A stretch of DNA of 64,000 bases from Streptomyces flavofungini (GTDB lineage Bacteria > Actinomycetota > Actinomycetes > Streptomycetales > Streptomycetaceae), in contig NZ_CP128847.1 in the NCBI RefSeq assembly GCF_030388665.1, forward strand, positions 1 to 64,000, in the 5' to 3' direction. Shown here piece by piece: positions 1-8,178 of this stretch (its first letter is position 1; each line of letters starts with the position of its first letter). A program made the translations under genes and the position numbers. The notes beneath the pieces are model-generated. The model saw only the letters and a program-made list of their open reading frames with translations, made no database searches and was not told the origin of the DNA.

Positions 1-135
1 CGGACACCACTGGAGGAGGCGAGTAAGGAGGATGCGGCCCTGCTCGGTTGGCGCATGCCGCTGGCGGCGTGGCTGACCGCGATCTGCTCGTTTCATCGTA
101 GGTCACGGGCTACTCAGTTGCTTTGCGGCGAGTGA
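1..135 (+). other. Window edge, possible 3' end of a gene
   Basis: Frame 1 is open from the window edge to a TGA at 133-135 and could be the tail of a plus-strand gene cut by the window. The roughly 44 encoded residues show no recognisable domain. The stretch overlaps the 3' end of the convergent minus-strand gene that stops at 103, so this may be chance. Confidence 0.15.
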
Positions 136-2262
136 TCTGGCCTGCTGAAGGGTGAGGCCCCACAGGCTGATGAGCGAGATGCCGTCGGCGGACACTGTCT
201 CTCCCGCGCCCCAGTAGGGCATGAACTCATTCGTCAGATACGGCGGGAGAAGCAGCACCTCGCGCAGATGCCGTAGCACTGCCTGTTCGACGGCGATGGC
301 GTCGTCCACGGTCGCCCGGTTCAGCGTGCGGAAGAGGAGCCACCCTTCGCGGAGGTGGTTCTTGCGCCGCCGGGACCATGCTCCTTGTCCGGATATTCCG
401 ATCTTGTGGGCCAGGTGCACGGGCTGCGTGATCACGTATACAAGGCCGGGCTCGCCGTACTTGATACCGCCCACCGCGCAATAGCGACATCTGCCGCCGG
501 CTCGCACACGGGTCAGCGTCGGCCTCACCTCCCGGCCGCAGTGCATGCATCGACAACGCCAGGAAGCCCTGGCGTTGTCGTACGGTTCTAGCGGCTCCAG
601 CCCTGCCGACAGCATGACGTCCGCGGCGACGTCGTCAGTTATCCGCTGGCGACCTGCGCAGTACAAACACCCGCTCTCGCGGCGGAGTACGTTTCCGAGC
701 CGGGGTGACACGCGGTTTCCGCACCGCACGCACCGGCACGGCCACGGCAGGCCGCGGCCGGGGTAGGGGCCAAGTGGTTCCAGGCCCGCCGCCTGCATCG
801 TCTCCTCGGCCTCGGCGGAGTCCAGCCGGCGCTTCAGGCCTGCCCGGTCGCTGCCGCAGTAGCGGCAGCCGTTGCCCCGGCGTACCGTCTCCAGTCGGGG
901 ACTTACCTCCCGTCCGCAGGTCAGGCACCGGCAGCGCCATGGCATCCGCGCGTTCACATACGTCTCAAGCGGTTCGAGGCCCGCCGCTCGCATGTCCTGT
1001 TCGGCCTGGGCTCTGTCGGCGCGCAGGTTGTCGTTCCGAGTACGGCAGTGGCGGCAGCCGTGGCCCTGCCGGACAGTCGAGTACCGGGGCGTGACTTCGT
1101 GGCCGCAGGCAGTGCAGCGGCACCGCCAGCGGTCGTTGACGCCAGGAAACGGTTCAAGCGGTTCGAGGCCAGCTTCTCGCATCGCCGCATCGGCGGTCTC
1201 CGGGGCGGTCCGCGGCCCGAGCCGTCTTCCCCGTCTGGCTGTTGTGGAGCAGTGACGGCACCTCCCGCCCTTGCGGACCGCGCTCAGCCGAGGAGCCACC
1301 TCGTTGCCGCACTGCCTGCACCGGCACTTCCAGGCCGTGCTGCTGTTGGTGTACGGCTCCAGGGGTTCGAACCCGGCCGCACGCATTTGCTGGAGTGCCA
1401 CCTCGTGCGGGATTCGGGTGATGGCCTGGGCACACTGCGGGCAACCCCTACCCCTGCGGATGCGGCTCAGCGTAGGGGCTACTTCGTGTCCGCACGTGAG
1501 GCACCTGCACCTCCAGGCGGTGTTCCTGCTCTTGTACGGCTCCAGCGGTTCGAGGCCCGCCGAGTGCATGTCGCGCACGGCTTCCTCTTCGGAGATCCGT
1601 GGTCGGCCTCGGCGATTGCAGTGACGGCAGCCCATCCCCGACCGAACGTTGTCCAGGCGCGGTGAGACTTCGTTCCCGCAGTTCATGCAGCGGCAGCGCC
1701 ACGGAGTGCTCGTGGTGGACGGGTACGGCTGCAGCGGCTCGAATCCGGCCGACCGTATGTCGCGTTCCGCCGATTCAGCAGAGACGGGGCCAACGCCGGC
1801 ACAGAACCGGCACCCGCTCCCCCTTCTGATGGACTTCAGGACGGGTCGGACCTCGTTCCCGCACCGGGTGCACTGGGCACGCCAGGGGGTGTAGGTGTTC
1901 TTGAATGGCTCCAGGGGGCGCAGGCCAACTGCCAACATCTCTCGAACGGCGGCCGCCTCCGTAGTCGGTACATTGCCTGCACAAACAGGACAGCCCGCAC
2001 CGGATCGCACGCTGCCCAGGCGAGGGCGAACCTCGTCGCCGCACGTGTTGCACCGACAGCGCCACGGGGTCTTCGTGTTGGTGTACGGCTCCAAAGGCTC
2101 GAATCCGGCCGCGCGCATGGTCGCAGCGGCGTCAGCAGGCGAGATAGGAGCAGGCACAACGGGCAGGTTAGAGCGCTCTGGGGCGGCCTGGGACGCGACG
2201 GCTCTAGCGGCGCCCTTCCGCGAGTACCAGCAGGACAGGACATGCCTTCCCGGACCGTACAA
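103..2262 (-). CDS. Nine-repeat zinc-finger protein with C-terminal GIY-YIG-like nuclease domain
   Basis: The protein has 719 residues if read from the TTG at 2262, the most upstream possible start; no clear ribosome site fixes it. Residues 49-594 hold nine tandem units of 60-68 aa. Each has an entry helix (AGxEPLEPY), a W(R)CRCxxCGxEVxP motif and a closing GCxxC, so each offers one Cys4 zinc site; repeat 2 has AQC in place of CRC. Residues about 606-690 resemble the T5orf172/MUG113 branch of the GIY-YIG nuclease superfamily: VYVI near 608-611, KIGIS at 620-624, a basic stretch with H636, and a Glu near 659. By inference it is a modular DNA-binding nuclease, such as a homing-type or defence nuclease. 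It sits convergent to nothing visible and just downstream of the lasso cluster, separated from it by a hairpin. Both cellular role and target are unknown. Confidence 0.75.
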   Translation of the reverse strand: MYGPGRHVLSCWYSRKGAARAVASQAAPERSNLPVVPAPISPADAAATMRAAGFEPLEPYTNTKTPWRCRCNTCGDEVRPRLGSVRSGAGCPVCAGNVPTTEAAAVREMLAVGLRPLEPFKNTYTPWRAQCTRCGNEVRPVLKSIRRGSGCRFCAGVGPVSAESAERDIRSAGFEPLQPYPSTTSTPWRCRCMNCGNEVSPRLDNVRSGMGCRHCNRRGRPRISEEEAVRDMHSAGLEPLEPYKSRNTAWRCRCLTCGHEVAPTLSRIRRGRGCPQCAQAITRIPHEVALQQMRAAGFEPLEPYTNSSTAWKCRCRQCGNEVAPRLSAVRKGGRCRHCSTTARRGRRLGPRTAPETADAAMREAGLEPLEPFPGVNDRWRCRCTACGHEVTPRYSTVRQGHGCRHCRTRNDNLRADRAQAEQDMRAAGLEPLETYVNARMPWRCRCLTCGREVSPRLETVRRGNGCRYCGSDRAGLKRRLDSAEAEETMQAAGLEPLGPYPGRGLPWPCRCVRCGNRVSPRLGNVLRRESGCLYCAGRQRITDDVAADVMLSAGLEPLEPYDNARASWRCRCMHCGREVRPTLTRVRAGGRCRYCAVGGIKYGEPGLVYVITQPVHLAHKIGISGQGAWSRRRKNHLREGWLLFRTLNRATVDDAIAVEQAVLRHLREVLLLPPYLTNEFMPYWGAGETVSADGISLISLWGLTLQQARSLAAKQLSSP

Positions 2263-2268
2263 GCATCA

Positions 2269-2296
2269 GGGGGCGCCGGCTCTCGCCAGCGCCCCC
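2269..2296 (-). terminator. Hairpin after the lasso operon
   Basis: GGGGGCGC at 2269-2276 pairs perfectly with GCGCCCCC at 2289-2296 across a 12-nt loop, 17 nt beyond the stop of the methyltransferase gene. It probably ends the lasso transcript and insulates the downstream nuclease gene. Confidence 0.55.
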
Positions 2297-2312
2297 TTCC
2301 GTGCGGGAACTG

Positions 2313-3467
2313 CTACGCGTGCTTTGGGCAGTGGTCATTCAGGCGCCATTCGACCGGGTGGTACACCGGCTCGTCGGCCTCGGTGCGCTCGAAGACGGTG
2401 CGGTAGTCGGCGATGGCGGGTCGGCCGAGGTCGGTCCACTGCTGTACGAGGGTGGTGAGGTCGTCGGCGATGGCCGTGTCGCCGACGTGGTGGAGGTGGC
2501 CGGTGCGCTGGATCCAGGCGGTGCCACGGCTGGGGTCGTGGAGGCAGGCCATGCCCTGGGCGGGGTCGAGGCCGTTGATGTAGGCGCGGGTGGTGCGGCC
2601 GGTCTGGGCACCGAGGTGGAACCACAGGTCGTAGTAGGCGTCGCCGTCCAGGACGGGGCCGGTGTTCGTGCGGGTGACGAGGTCTTGGGCGGGCAGGGGT
2701 TCGGTCAGGGCCGGGGTCTGGCCGTCGGGCCAGGCGTACAGCGGTCCGGTCGCCGCCATGAAGTCGCTGGACATCACGCCGCGGCCGGTGAGCCGTTGCC
2801 CGTCGCGGTGGACGGTGAGGGTGGGGTGGAAGCCGCCGTGGGCGACGGGGACGACGATGAGGCCGTCGTCGGTGAGCTGGTCGAGCCAGTGGGGGGAGAT
2901 GCCGGTGACGCCGCAGGTGACCACGATCCGGTCGTAGGGGCCCTTGGCCGGGTGTCCGAGGTAGCCGTCGGCGGTGAGGGCGGTGACATTCTTCTCTCCG
3001 GCCCGTTCGGCGGCCTGGGCCGCTTCGGTGACGATGACCTCGGAGACGTCGATGGTGATGACCTCGGCGCCGGTGATGGCGGCGATCAGGGAGGCGTTGT
3101 AGCCGGTCCCGGCCCCGATCTCCAGGACCTTCATGCCGGGGGTGAGCTGGAGGGCTTCGAGCATGGCGGCGATGACGCGGGGCTGGGAGGTGGAGCTGTA
3201 GCGTCCGGCGGCGTCGCTGCTCTTGGGGACGTGGGTCATCAGGGCGGTGTCGGAGTAGATGCGGTCCAGCAGGTCGCCTGCGGGCTCGGCGGGCACGGGG
3301 ACGAAACGGCCGCTGGTGTAGTAGCCGCCGGGCAGGAACAGGTGCCGGGGCACAGTGGCGAAGGCCCGCTCCACCGGGGTGGTGCGGATCGCGCCGCGTT
3401 CGCGCAGGGCGGTCGCGTAGGCGGCCATGCGGGCGGTCAGGGACGGGCTGGTGCTCTGGTCGGTCAT
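2313..3467 (-). CDS. PIMT-like O-methyltransferase of the lasso cluster
   Basis: This 384-aa protein is homologous to protein-L-isoaspartate O-methyltransferases. It has the pre-motif SSTSQP (about 91-96), SAM motif I VLEIGAGTGYNAS (about 114-126) and an acidic beta-2 end (ITIDVS). Ordinary PIMTs have about 210-230 aa; here about 160 extra residues follow the catalytic domain, as in enzymes tied to modified peptides. Its ATG overlaps the stop of the leader-peptidase gene, so it is the last gene of the lasso operon. PIMT homologues in known lasso clusters (lihuanodin, cellulonodin-2) methylate an Asp side chain of the threaded peptide, which then closes to an aspartimide. By inference this enzyme does the same to an Asp in the adjacent core peptide. 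Confidence 0.88.
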   Translation of the reverse strand: MTDQSTSPSLTARMAAYATALRERGAIRTTPVERAFATVPRHLFLPGGYYTSGRFVPVPAEPAGDLLDRIYSDTALMTHVPKSSDAAGRYSSTSQPRVIAAMLEALQLTPGMKVLEIGAGTGYNASLIAAITGAEVITIDVSEVIVTEAAQAAERAGEKNVTALTADGYLGHPAKGPYDRIVVTCGVTGISPHWLDQLTDDGLIVVPVAHGGFHPTLTVHRDGQRLTGRGVMSSDFMAATGPLYAWPDGQTPALTEPLPAQDLVTRTNTGPVLDGDAYYDLWFHLGAQTGRTTRAYINGLDPAQGMACLHDPSRGTAWIQRTGHLHHVGDTAIADDLTTLVQQWTDLGRPAIADYRTVFERTEADEPVYHPVEWRLNDHCPKHA

Positions 3468-3901
3468 CGGCTTCCTCCGGGTGGGACGGCCAGGGTGATG
3501 GTGAACGTGGCGATGTACGGGGGGTCTTCACCGATCGCGGCGCCGTCGGCTTCGACCCATGCGTGGGAGGCCAGGGGCGGGAAGCGCACGCCGCTCTTCC
3601 AGGTGGGCCAGGTACCGGCGAGGCGGCACAGCAGGGCGGTGGCGATCGAGCGGGGCAGGCAGCCGTAGCCGCTGCCGCAGCGCGGGCTGAGAGTCGTCAC
3701 CACCGCGCGGGCCCGAGCGGCCTGGTCACCGGTGGCGGGTGCGGCCCGGCGGGCGAGGAAGCTCAGGAGGCTGCGCAGCCGGTCCGGGCGGGCGGCGAGG
3801 GCGGCGGTGACCAGGTGGGCCGCCCCGACGGCGAGATGTCCGGTGATCTGTTCGGTGCGGGTGAGGCGGACACGTTCGGGCAGGGCGACGAGGGTGCTCA
3901 C
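3464..3901 (-). CDS. Lasso leader peptidase B2 (transglutaminase-like)
   Basis: This 145-aa protein belongs to the lasso B2 family, cysteine proteases with a transglutaminase-like fold. A likely triad is visible: Cys81 in GCLPRSIA, His113 in SHAWVEADG and Asp119 just after it. It removes the leader from the lasso precursor after the RRE protein presents it to the peptidase. The ATG overlaps the stop of the RRE gene (ATGA), and the next gene starts inside its own stop, indicating translational coupling. Length and motif order are normal for a split actinobacterial B protein. Confidence 0.92.
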   Translation of the reverse strand: MSTLVALPERVRLTRTEQITGHLAVGAAHLVTAALAARPDRLRSLLSFLARRAAPATGDQAARARAVVTTLSPRCGSGYGCLPRSIATALLCRLAGTWPTWKSGVRFPPLASHAWVEADGAAIGEDPPYIATFTITLAVPPGGSR

Positions 3902-4155
3902 CGCGCCTCCAGCAACTGCAGGCCAGTCAGGCTGGCGGTCAGTACGCGGACGTCGGTGGCCGCCTGGTCGGCGCTGATGCCGTAGGCGGCGACCAGGGCC
4001 GCGGCTCCCTCTTGTTCGCTGTGGCCGAGCAGGGCGGTGAGGGCGGTGGCGGCGGAGTCGTTGAGGGTGAAGTAGCCGCCGGTGCGGGTGTTGAAGAGCA
4101 TCGGTGAGCCGTCGGCGTCTATGCGTTCGACGCCGCGGGCGAGGCGATAGGTCAT
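3898..4155 (-). CDS. Lasso RRE protein B1 (PqqD-like)
   Basis: This 85-aa protein has the PqqD/RiPP-recognition-element fold: an N-terminal beta hairpin with ADGSPMLFNTRTGGYFTLN, then helices. It binds the YxxP...GxF segment of the precursor leader and delivers it to peptidase B2 and the cyclase. The ATG at 4155 is preferred over upstream codons because AGGAGGCC lies just before it and the family consensus begins about here. It follows the cyclase gene by 20 nt and overlaps the B2 start. Confidence 0.92.
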   Translation of the reverse strand: MTYRLARGVERIDADGSPMLFNTRTGGYFTLNDSAATALTALLGHSEQEGAAALVAAYGISADQAATDVRVLTASLTGLQLLEAR

Positions 4156-4175
4156 GCTCGCTGGCCTCCTATCGG

Positions 4176-5996
4176 TCAGGGGCGGGCGGCCCGGAGCCAC
4201 AGCTCCAGGGCGACGGTCTCGGTGATGAACGCGGGCGCAAGGCGGCGGGTGGCGGCCTCGGCCAGGTGCTGGCGGAGGGCCTTCTCGTCGATCAGCCCAG
4301 CCTGGCTCAGGGCGGATCCGTGGAAGAGCTCGGCGAGTTCGCCGTGGTGGGCTGCGAGGCCGGTCCAGATCTCGTGGTTGTAGTGGCCCTTGTCCCGCCT
4401 GATCAGTAGGCCCGGCGGGGCGAGCGGGGTGACGGCCGCCGTCAGCAGCGGCTTGGGGGCCCAGGGATCGGTCCGTTCCTCCGGCAGTGTTGCCAGGGCC
4501 GTCTCGATCACCGACCGGTCCAGGTAGGGGAAGTGGCCGGGTACCCCGGCTGCGTGCATCGCGTCCCGGTACAGGCTCGCGCGGCGGGCGACGGACCGGA
4601 TCCGCGCCACCGTCCCGTGGGTGGCGATGTCCCCGCAGACCGGCTCGGCCGCCTCCGCTGCGGCCCGCAGCTCCTGCCGCAGATCACGGATCACCTCGGG
4701 CGCCGTCCACGGCGGAAGGCGCGGTGGTGCCTCCCAGCCGGCCAGGGCGGCCGCCGGGCTGGCCGGGGCGATGAGCTGGTCGGCGCCCCGGATGAGCCAC
4801 TGCCGGTAGGTACCCGCCGTGGCCGCCGCCCGTGCCAGGCTCAGGCTGCTGGTGCGGTTGAGGGCCGCGTGGCCGCGCAGGTGCCACCACGCGCGGTGGA
4901 CACTGCGGGCGGCGGCCCGGGGCAGGTAGGACAGCGGGGCAAGGAGAGCTTCGTCGCCGCCCTGGCCGTTGAGGTGCGCGCTGCTTCCCCGTTCGGCCAG
5001 CACCCGCAGGGTGTGGCGGAAGCGGGCCGCCGAGGCGGCGAACGGGGCGGGCTCTGCCAGCGCGAACTGCGAGCTCTGGAGGTCCTGGAAGATACGCGGA
5101 TAGGAGCCGGGGTCCAGGACCAGGTGGTCCACCCCTTCAAGCAGCCCGGCTGTGCGGCGGGCCCACCGCTCATCGGGGTTGTCCGCTGCCCGCGAGCCGA
5201 TGGTGACCAGCACGGTGGTGGCCGTCGGGCGGGCGCGGGCGGCCAGGGCCGCTAGCGCCGCCGAGTCCAGCCCACCCGACAGTTGCACGCTCGCCACCGG
5301 CGGGGAGGCCACCCGGGCGGCGACCGCCCGGGCCAGCGCCTCCCGCAGCCGCTCAGCCCCGGCATCGAGCGGGAGAACGGGCTCGGGCGGTGTCCAGTAG
5401 CGGGTGACGGCCACCGGGCGGGACGGGCTCAACACTGCCTTGGACCCCGGGGGGATCGGTGTGACGCCCTGGTACGGACTGCGGCTGAACACCAGCGGTG
5501 ACGGCGCGCTCGGAGCCAGCAGCCGCAGGGCCGCCCACCGTCGGTCTACCCCGGTGCCCGCCGCGTCCGCCAGATGCTGCGGGCTGTTGGACAGCACCCA
5601 CCCGCCCTCGACGCACGCGTAGTACAGCCGGTTCAGGCCCGCAACGTCCCCCCGCGCACTGCGGACGCCCCGGCGTGCGGTGATCAGGTAGTAGCTGCCG
5701 GGCAGCGCGGCCAGCTCCTCGTCCTGGCCGGTCCCGGCTGCCCTGGTGGCCAGGTCCCGCAGGCGGGCGGTGCTGACCGGGCAGGACCCGATCAGCACCG
5801 CCTTCAGCGGACCGGCCGTGGCCGTTCGCAGTTGCTTCCCCCACCCGGACGCGATCAGCCAGGGCCGACCGGAGGTGTGCTTGAAGGTGCGGGCCGCCTC
5901 CTGCCCCGAAAGCCGCCGGGCCAAAGGCCCGGCGGCGTCGTCATCGGGCAGAACGCAGAACCACGGCGGCCTGTACGCACCGGCCGCCTCGGTCAC
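4176..5996 (-). CDS. Lasso peptide cyclase C (asparagine-synthetase-like)
   Basis: This 606-aa protein has a degenerate glutaminase-like N-terminal domain followed by an ATP-pyrophosphatase domain with the signature SGGLDS at about residues 240-245. It adenylates the side chain of the acceptor Asp/Glu in the core and joins it to the new N-terminus, closing the macrolactam ring around the tail. The GTG start at 5996 overlaps the precursor stop codon (GTGA). A longer reading frame runs upstream through the precursor gene but is not a plausible start. Length is typical for actinobacterial cyclases. No dedicated ABC exporter is found beside it. Confidence 0.93.
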   Translation of the reverse strand: MTEAAGAYRPPWFCVLPDDDAAGPLARRLSGQEAARTFKHTSGRPWLIASGWGKQLRTATAGPLKAVLIGSCPVSTARLRDLATRAAGTGQDEELAALPGSYYLITARRGVRSARGDVAGLNRLYYACVEGGWVLSNSPQHLADAAGTGVDRRWAALRLLAPSAPSPLVFSRSPYQGVTPIPPGSKAVLSPSRPVAVTRYWTPPEPVLPLDAGAERLREALARAVAARVASPPVASVQLSGGLDSAALAALAARARPTATTVLVTIGSRAADNPDERWARRTAGLLEGVDHLVLDPGSYPRIFQDLQSSQFALAEPAPFAASAARFRHTLRVLAERGSSAHLNGQGGDEALLAPLSYLPRAAARSVHRAWWHLRGHAALNRTSSLSLARAAATAGTYRQWLIRGADQLIAPASPAAALAGWEAPPRLPPWTAPEVIRDLRQELRAAAEAAEPVCGDIATHGTVARIRSVARRASLYRDAMHAAGVPGHFPYLDRSVIETALATLPEERTDPWAPKPLLTAAVTPLAPPGLLIRRDKGHYNHEIWTGLAAHHGELAELFHGSALSQAGLIDEKALRQHLAEAATRRLAPAFITETVALELWLRAARP

Positions 5997-6172
5997 GAGC
6001 GGCTGGTCGGCGCGAACTCGGGCGTGTAGTACTGCCCGGCATCCGAATCGTCGCTCTGCCCGATGCTGACGTCCCCGAGGGTGTCGGCGGCGAACGACCC
6101 CACCGCCACCACCTTCGGCGCCTCGTACGCGGGCGAACCCGTCGACTGCTCGCCGCTGGTCACCTTGCTCAT
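5993..6172 (-). CDS. Lasso peptide precursor A
   Basis: This 59-aa precursor was called from its context and motif. The ATG at 6172 has AGGAG seven bases upstream; a GTG six bases earlier is too close to that site. The leader carries the actinobacterial recognition pattern Y16-x2-P19-x-V-x3-G25-x5-T31-x, predicting cleavage after Leu32. The core is then 27 residues beginning Gly-Asp-Val-Ser-Ile-Gly. Gly1 and Asp9 fit a nine-membered class II ring. Asp2, Asp10 and Asp12 are further acidic residues, and Tyr16-Tyr17 could be steric plugs; the tail ends Thr-Ser-Arg-Ser. Asp10 or Asp12, if not the ring acceptor, is a candidate for methylation and aspartimide formation by the clustered methyltransferase. 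Ring size and modification site are inference. Confidence 0.88.
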   Translation of the reverse strand: MSKVTSGEQSTGSPAYEAPKVVAVGSFAADTLGDVSIGQSDDSDAGQYYTPEFAPTSRS

Positions 6173-6202
6173 AGCCACTCTCCTGTTGTGCCGGTGGCGG
6201 AC

Positions 6203-6247
6203 GGCGGGCGCCCGCCACGGTGGCCGCCCGGCCGGTCGGCCGGGCGG
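6203..6247 (-). terminator. GC-rich hairpins between the ATPase operon and the lasso precursor
   Basis: A perfect 14-bp palindrome (6203-6216) is followed by an 11-bp stem with a 2-nt loop (6224-6234 with 6237-6247). They lie 3' of the small gene ending at 6316 and 5' of the lasso precursor. They probably terminate the upstream transcript, though a role in the lasso mRNA leader cannot be excluded. Confidence 0.4.
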
Positions 6248-6315
6248 TGGTGCAGGGTGGTGCGGCCTGACCGGCCGGGTCCCAGCGGGATGTCACCGGC
6301 GGGGCAGGAGCTTGG

Positions 6316-6645
6316 TCAGGGGCGGCTGTCGCCACGGAGGATGGCGCCGACCGGCACCGTGCTGGCCGGGTCGGACAGGGCCCTGACAGCGGCCTGGAGT
6401 CGCTTGGGGTCGGCCCCCAGGTGCGTGATCGCCGCATGGGCCAGCTCGTTGGCGAGGCGGGCCTGCAGGAACGACTCGTGCTGATGCTCGGCGACCGCGA
6501 TAACGGTGGCCTCCAGGGAGGTGTAGACCTTGCGGCGGGTGGTCTGCCGGGGGCCTGCGCCGAAGGTCATCCACACGATGATGGCACCGCTGTCCATGTC
6601 GTAGCCGACACGGAACGGCAGTTCGTCCGGGGCTATCTCAGGCAT
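6316..6645 (-). CDS. Hypothetical protein coupled to an anti-sigma-like ATPase
   Basis: This 109-aa protein is not recognised. It has a predicted beta-rich N-terminal half and a helical C-terminal half, with no Cys cluster or membrane segment. The ATG overlaps the end of the upstream ATPase gene by eight bases, so the two are co-translated. Its position next to an ATPase/XRE/DUF397 locus suggests a regulatory partner, but nothing in the sequence shows what it does. Confidence 0.7.
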   Translation of the reverse strand: MPEIAPDELPFRVGYDMDSGAIIVWMTFGAGPRQTTRRKVYTSLEATVIAVAEHQHESFLQARLANELAHAAITHLGADPKRLQAAVRALSDPASTVPVGAILRGDSRP

Positions 6646-7108
6646 GCACGTCTCCTTCGGCAAGCGGCAGGCGGCAGCAGATCTGCTTGCCGATGGGGGT
6701 GAGCACGGCCTGCCAGCCCGGGGCCAGCAGATCCACCAGCAGCAGGCCTCGGCCGGACTCGGAGTGCGGATCATCCAGCGGGCCGCAGCCGCGGCGGGGC
6801 AGATGCTCGCCGTCCGGGTCGTGCACGCTGACCGCGACGGCATCCGCCCCGGCCTGGACGTCGACGACCAGCGGGGCGAACGGGCCGCAGGCCCGCACTG
6901 CGTTGCCCACCAGTTCGCTGGCCACCAGCTCAGCGCTGTGCGCGATGTCGGCTCCGACTCCGGCGCCGTCCAGCGTGCGCGCGGTCAGTTCGCGTATGCG
7001 CCGGACATGCTCGGCGGACGCGTGCAGGTGGACGGTGAATCCACCGGTCCGGGCCTTGAGGTAGAACCCCGGCGCCATCGGGGCTTCCTTGTCCACCATG
7101 ATGGTCAT
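6638..7108 (-). CDS. ATP-binding anti-sigma-factor-like regulator (HATPase_c)
   Basis: This 156-aa protein resembles RsbW/SpoIIAB-type kinases common in Streptomyces. The N box is seen as ELVGNAVRACG and the G1 box as VHDPDGEHLP, with a second Gly-rich motif ESGRGLLLVDLLA. Start at ATG 7108 is chosen for GGAGG five bases upstream. It is transcribed away from the XRE/DUF397 pair across a 200-bp intergenic region. This arrangement is typical of the whiJ/abaA-like loci that influence development and antibiotic production. By family it would bind ATP and sequester or phosphorylate a partner; the partner is not visible here. Confidence 0.85.
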   Translation of the reverse strand: MTIMVDKEAPMAPGFYLKARTGGFTVHLHASAEHVRRIRELTARTLDGAGVGADIAHSAELVASELVGNAVRACGPFAPLVVDVQAGADAVAVSVHDPDGEHLPRRGCGPLDDPHSESGRGLLLVDLLAPGWQAVLTPIGKQICCRLPLAEGDVHA

Positions 7109-7308
7109 GGCCCCCTCCACCGCACGGCCTTCGGCCGTGCACGACGGGATCAAGTGCCCTTGTAGCGCGGCGACTTCACCGCCCAGGGCGACCTTTCCAA
7201 CGAGGATGGACCCAACTCGCCTTGGGTCGCAAGGTTTCCACCTTCTTCGGTTCGATCGAGTGAGAAAAGGCCTCGTCTTCCTCCTGCGGTGGGTGGAACA
7301 CTGCGCAT

Positions 7309-8178
7309 ATGCCCAACTCGCCCGTGGTCCCCACGATCCGGCGCCGCCGCCTCGGCTCGACGCTGCGCAGGCTCCGCAACGACGCCGGTCTCACCCTGGA
7401 CGATGCGGCCGCCGCCATGGGCTGGAAGGGCCCGAAGATGTCGAAGGTCGAGAACGCGGCGGCCGGCATCCGCCCGGCCCAGGTCACCGACCTGCTCAAG
7501 GCATACGGCGTCACCGACCCCGAAGTGTTCGCCGCGCTGGAGAACCTGGCGAAGGACGCGGGCAAGAGGGGCTGGTGGCAGACCTACAGCGGCGTCGTCA
7601 CCTCGGCGTACGCGGACTACATCGCCTTGGAATCGGACGCCGAGAAGGTCTGCGAGTGGTCGCCGCTGCTGGTGCCCGGCCTGCTGCAGACCGCCGCGTA
7701 CGCCCGTGAGGTCATCGGCGGCATCACCCTGGACCGCGCGCCGGAGGAGATCACCGCGCTCGCCGAGGTCCGCCAAGCCCGCCAGGCCGTCCTCTCCCGT
7801 CCCGGGCATCCACTGGAAGTCTGGGCGATCATTCACGTAGCCGCCCTGCACCAGCGCTTCGCGATCCGCCCGGCCACCATGCGCGAACAGCTCCGCCGCC
7901 TGCTGGACGTCGCCGAACTACCCAACGTCACCGTCCAGGTGATGCCCTTGGACGCCACCGTCCATCCCGGCACCGTGGGAGCCTTCACGCTCGTCGGCTT
8001 CCCGGGCCCCACCCCAGACGTCGTGTCCCTGGAGAACCTCCGCGGCGCCACCTACCTGGAAGGCGACGAGGACACGGCTCCCTTCGCCAAAGCGTTTGAG
8101 CGCATCCGCGCCGCCGCGCTGTCGGTGGAGGATTCACTCGCACTGATCGCGGATCTGGAAGAAGGACACCGGAAGTGA
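7309..8178 (+). CDS. XRE-family regulator with DUF5753 domain
   Basis: This 289-aa protein has an N-terminal helix-turn-helix (LGSTLRRLRNDAGLTLDDAA, about 16-70) followed by the DUF5753 ligand-type domain, recognisable from LLVPGLLQTAAYAREVI and the later WxIIHVAALH segment. Proteins of this type, such as WhiJ, bind DNA and are modulated by the small DUF397 protein encoded next to them. Its stop overlaps the GTG of the DUF397 gene, so the pair is co-translated. It stands divergent from the ATPase gene and probably autoregulates from the shared intergenic region. No operator was identified by eye. Confidence 0.9.
   Translation: MPNSPVVPTIRRRRLGSTLRRLRNDAGLTLDDAAAAMGWKGPKMSKVENAAAGIRPAQVTDLLKAYGVTDPEVFAALENLAKDAGKRGWWQTYSGVVTSAYADYIALESDAEKVCEWSPLLVPGLLQTAAYAREVIGGITLDRAPEEITALAEVRQARQAVLSRPGHPLEVWAIIHVAALHQRFAIRPATMREQLRRLLDVAELPNVTVQVMPLDATVHPGTVGAFTLVGFPGPTPDVVSLENLRGATYLEGDEDTAPFAKAFERIRAAALSVEDSLALIADLEEGHRK

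Noticed and set aside
2301-3668. Long plus-strand open frame of 455 codons over the lasso methyltransferase and peptidase
   Set aside because: It is Gly/Val-rich, has no family features and lies opposite clearly recognisable genes; it is a high-GC shadow.
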